Below, piece after piece: positions 61,501 to 64,000 of a stretch of DNA of 64,000 bases. Made by a program: the position numbers and the translations under genes. Below the pieces are notes generated by a model. That model was given only the letters and a program-made list of their open reading frames with translations. It did not search any database and was not told where the DNA came from. Numbering within the stretch: position 1 is the stretch's first letter; the number at the start of each line of letters is the position of its first letter. The stretch comes from Anoplolepis gracilipes (taxonomy: Eukaryota > Arthropoda > Insecta > Hymenoptera > Formicidae), in NCBI RefSeq assembly GCF_047496725.1, contig NC_132976.1, positions 6,804,001 through 6,868,000 on the forward strand, in the 5' to 3' direction.

Positions 61501-64000
61501 GCAAATGTGCCATCGTACGATATTTGCTGTAACACAGGGCCTCGTTTGTATCGTATGTAATTGACGACCGACTTTATCGGACATGTTTATCTTGGAGTTT
61601 TTAAACCCAACGAGATCCACGAACTCGAGAATAAAAATCGATGAATTATGATCGGTAAAAAATACAATCGACACCACTAGTAGGAGATCATAATTTTCGC
61701 GACGCAAATAAGATAGATTAATAATTATGTAATAATTATGTAATAATTAGAATGTTGTATGTTTTCGGAAAAAAAGCTGAATATAGTACAAGCCATCTAT
61801 ATCATTTTATCTATAGTTTAACTTTTTGTATAATTATACAGTTGCAAACATTATTCAATCAATTGGAGTGCAAAGTAAACTCTCTCTCTGTCTCTATCTC
61901 TCTTTCTCTCTCTATTGAGTACTTTTAACGACAAATATTCTATACTGTCAGATGAGAGGTTGTAAAGTAAACACGAATATTTTTCCACACCATCTAGTAC
62001 CTTTCGCGCCTTAAATAAAGAAAAAAAATATACAGTTAGATAAAACAAGAACAGAAGTGATGATTCTCGATCCCAGAAGCTTCCGGCTGGATGAGAGAAT
62101 CAAAGTCGTCCGTATCTCTTTGACGGTGGCTAATGAACTTAAAAGTTCGTGCATAACGATGCTCGAAGAAAATTATGATCAAAACACAGGAAACTTCAAG
62201 GTTTGATACATCATGCTTGAAACTCGTTACGATATCCTGTGTTAAAACCTAACCATAGGTTTTTTTTGTTGTTTTCTTTGTCATAATTTTTGTCGTAAAT
62301 TCATCACGTACTCCTGGTAAAAAAATCTAGTCGCGAAACTTGTTTAGCTCATTGTCAGTGTTACAATTTTAATGGTAATCCAAAGTGAAATAATTACGAT
62401 GTAATTTTAATTTTTTACAAACTTTTATTTTTTAACTAATTAACTTTTATTGCATTCAAAATAAATTATACTTTTTCATTTTAACATAAATGTTCTTTTT
62501 CATTATTGTATTGGAAAAATTTAAATATAAGCGAAATAATTTAAATATAAAGACTACTAGTATTTTTTACAGTCGTTTCAAATGTATAAGTACATGTATG
62601 TGTATATGTTGTTTACATATTATATTCTTGATTTTCTGTATTTAATGTTTTATTGTTAGACATATGTATATTCATCTTTTTAAACATCATATTTGTAGCA
62701 TAAAATAATGTAATAATATTTTATATTGTGTTAAAAATACGCAATAAAAACCATGTAGCTCTTTTTTTTAAACATATCAATTAAACCAAGCAGATAAAAT
62801 AGAGAGTAAAATTTTCAAAAATCTTTACGTTAATAAGAAATATTAATATTCGTCAAAAAATAAAATTCAATTCAATCAAAAAATAAATAAAAATTTGCTT
62901 TTTTATCTCATTTTAGAAACTGCTAAAATTTTCATAGAAACGAATTTTTCTCTTAACGCCGATAGAATTAGTCAAAAAAAAAAAAAGAAATAGAAGTAAA
63001 TCATGAAAAGGCATTAAGAGTATGATGAAAATGTGAGTATTCTGGATGGAAGCCAAAGGAGTTAATTATACCTCTCACGCGCTCAATTTCCGCTACATCA
63101 TCGTTGCTCGAGCGTGATACTTTTAAATACGAGTAATATCAACGTAGCAAATTTCGCCACTCTATTTGGACACTCGTGGATTCTTCGTTCTCATTCGTCA
63201 TATTCGTCAAAGAGTCGCGATAAAACGAAAAAAACGTGAGTACAGTTAAGAGTATTTTTGATAGTTGGAAAAGTTTTCCTTCTAGACAGCCTAGATGCTC
63301 CTTCAAACTCGGAAGATTTATGATTTTTTTTTTGTCGAGTACTCAATTAATTTATTATATGAACACGTTCTCTCTTCTCTTTAATATCGAAATAAACAAA
63401 TAGATAATGAGGCTTTAATAATACGAGAAAATAAAACTATTATATAATAGTATAACATAAATTAAAATAAGTTGGAACCATTAAATTTCGCGAAATTAAT
63501 CAAATTGATTAAATAAATATAATAAGATACTCTCGATTTTCTGTCAAAATAAAGAATAATATTCTATTATTTAGCTTTTTCTGAAATAAAACATTAATAT
63601 TTAAACATCTGAAAAAGTGTGAGTTATAAATTTGTCAATTAACTAGATAAATAGACAATGTTATTATGCAGATGGGTAAATAATAATAACATATTAATAA
63701 TAATCCACAATGCTTTTTATATACATATATACAAAAATATAAAATAATTTTACAAGTTTTAATTGTGAGTAAATCGAAGTAAGAGACAAATATTCCTTCT
63801 GCATCAAAAACGTGCTTTTTATGAAGTAAAGTGTATTATGTTGCATGTATAAATGTTTTTAAATATGATTATACTTCTTTAACACTTTCATGTTTGGAGA
63901 AACATTTATTATATACAAAACGAATATTTTCCAACTACAATATAACCACGGAAACGGCTACAAATCTCTTTCACTCGTCCATGAAGCGACCGAATTACCA

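Larger units (their letters stand above)
1..64000 (+). other. Dys: Partial dystrophin gene region (three internal exons, one alternative first exon, introns)
   Basis: Three exons in order on the + strand encode adjacent pieces of the distal dystrophin rod, so at least 12613-26572 belongs to one transcription unit. The first exon begins inside a codon (phase 2 acceptor), so an upstream exon lies left of the window or in unrecognised sequence. The third exon ends in phase 0 and no following common exon was seen, so the gene continues beyond 64000. Known for the family: dystrophin links actin to the dystroglycan complex at the plasma membrane and uses several internal promoters for short isoforms. 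No other protein gene is convincingly supported on either strand. The outer limits of the gene are not visible here. Confidence 0.8.
52624..64000 (+). other. Last visible part of the large dystrophin intron
   Basis: It begins GTATAT after the alternative first exon. No dystrophin exon was recognised up to the right edge. Items noted are the inverted repeat and E-boxes at 53115-53191, TA repeats near 55318-55334, the unassigned frame at 57691-57927, a GA microsatellite at about 58549-58586, a CpG-rich islet at 59950-60560 with overlapping frames (60073-60427) lacking any known domain, an 11-bp TAATAATTATG triplicate at about 61718-61749 and TC repeats near 61880-61914. From 61950 to 64000 nothing but AT-rich sequence was seen. 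Confidence 0.6.

Overview
The window looks like a piece of an insect nuclear genome, most likely a hymenopteran such as an ant or bee. The sequence is AT-rich, yet CpG dinucleotides are common and form local CpG-rich islets. Microsatellites and homopolymer runs are abundant, and coding sequence is confined to a few short exons with consensus splice sites and very long introns. The species assignment is inference. There are no bacterial-style operons, CRISPR arrays, rRNA genes or convincing tRNA genes.

The supported gene is dystrophin on the + strand. Three consecutive internal exons lie at 12613-12757, 19159-19282 and 26409-26572 (or 26406-26572). Together they encode the last part of the spectrin-repeat rod, before the WW, EF-hand and ZZ region. 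Their reading frames join across phase 0 and phase 1 introns without a stop, and the peptide aligns with the corresponding part of vertebrate dystrophin. No later common exon was found, so the intron after the third exon (26573 to beyond 64000) exceeds 37 kb. Inside it, at 52432-52623, is an ORF with an in-frame upstream stop, a good start context, coding-like codon use and a phase-0 donor. I interpret it as the first coding exon of a short dystrophin isoform, comparable to Dp117 of Drosophila or Dp116 and Dp71 of vertebrates. This is the most informative inference in the window.

Layout: 1-12612 is upstream intron, or possibly upstream promoter territory. It holds a CpG-rich possible untranslated exon (about 2150-2465), a pair of identical 159-bp direct repeats around a 652-bp segment (5275-6244), a palindrome-rich islet (8690-8990) and a strongly pyrimidine-biased stretch (10085-12075). 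12758-19158 is an intron ending with a double CRE-like motif. 19283-26408 is an intron with a nested inverted-repeat structure, a long TA tract and a 240-bp tandem duplication. 26573-52431 is intron with a possible promoter near 38.5-38.9 kb and a large GA/TC microsatellite pair. 52624-64000 is more intron.

I found no wholly new multi-gene system. The best candidates for something undescribed are the unit bounded by the 159-bp repeats and the possible internal promoters of dystrophin. Nearly all other open frames look like chance frames in noncoding DNA.
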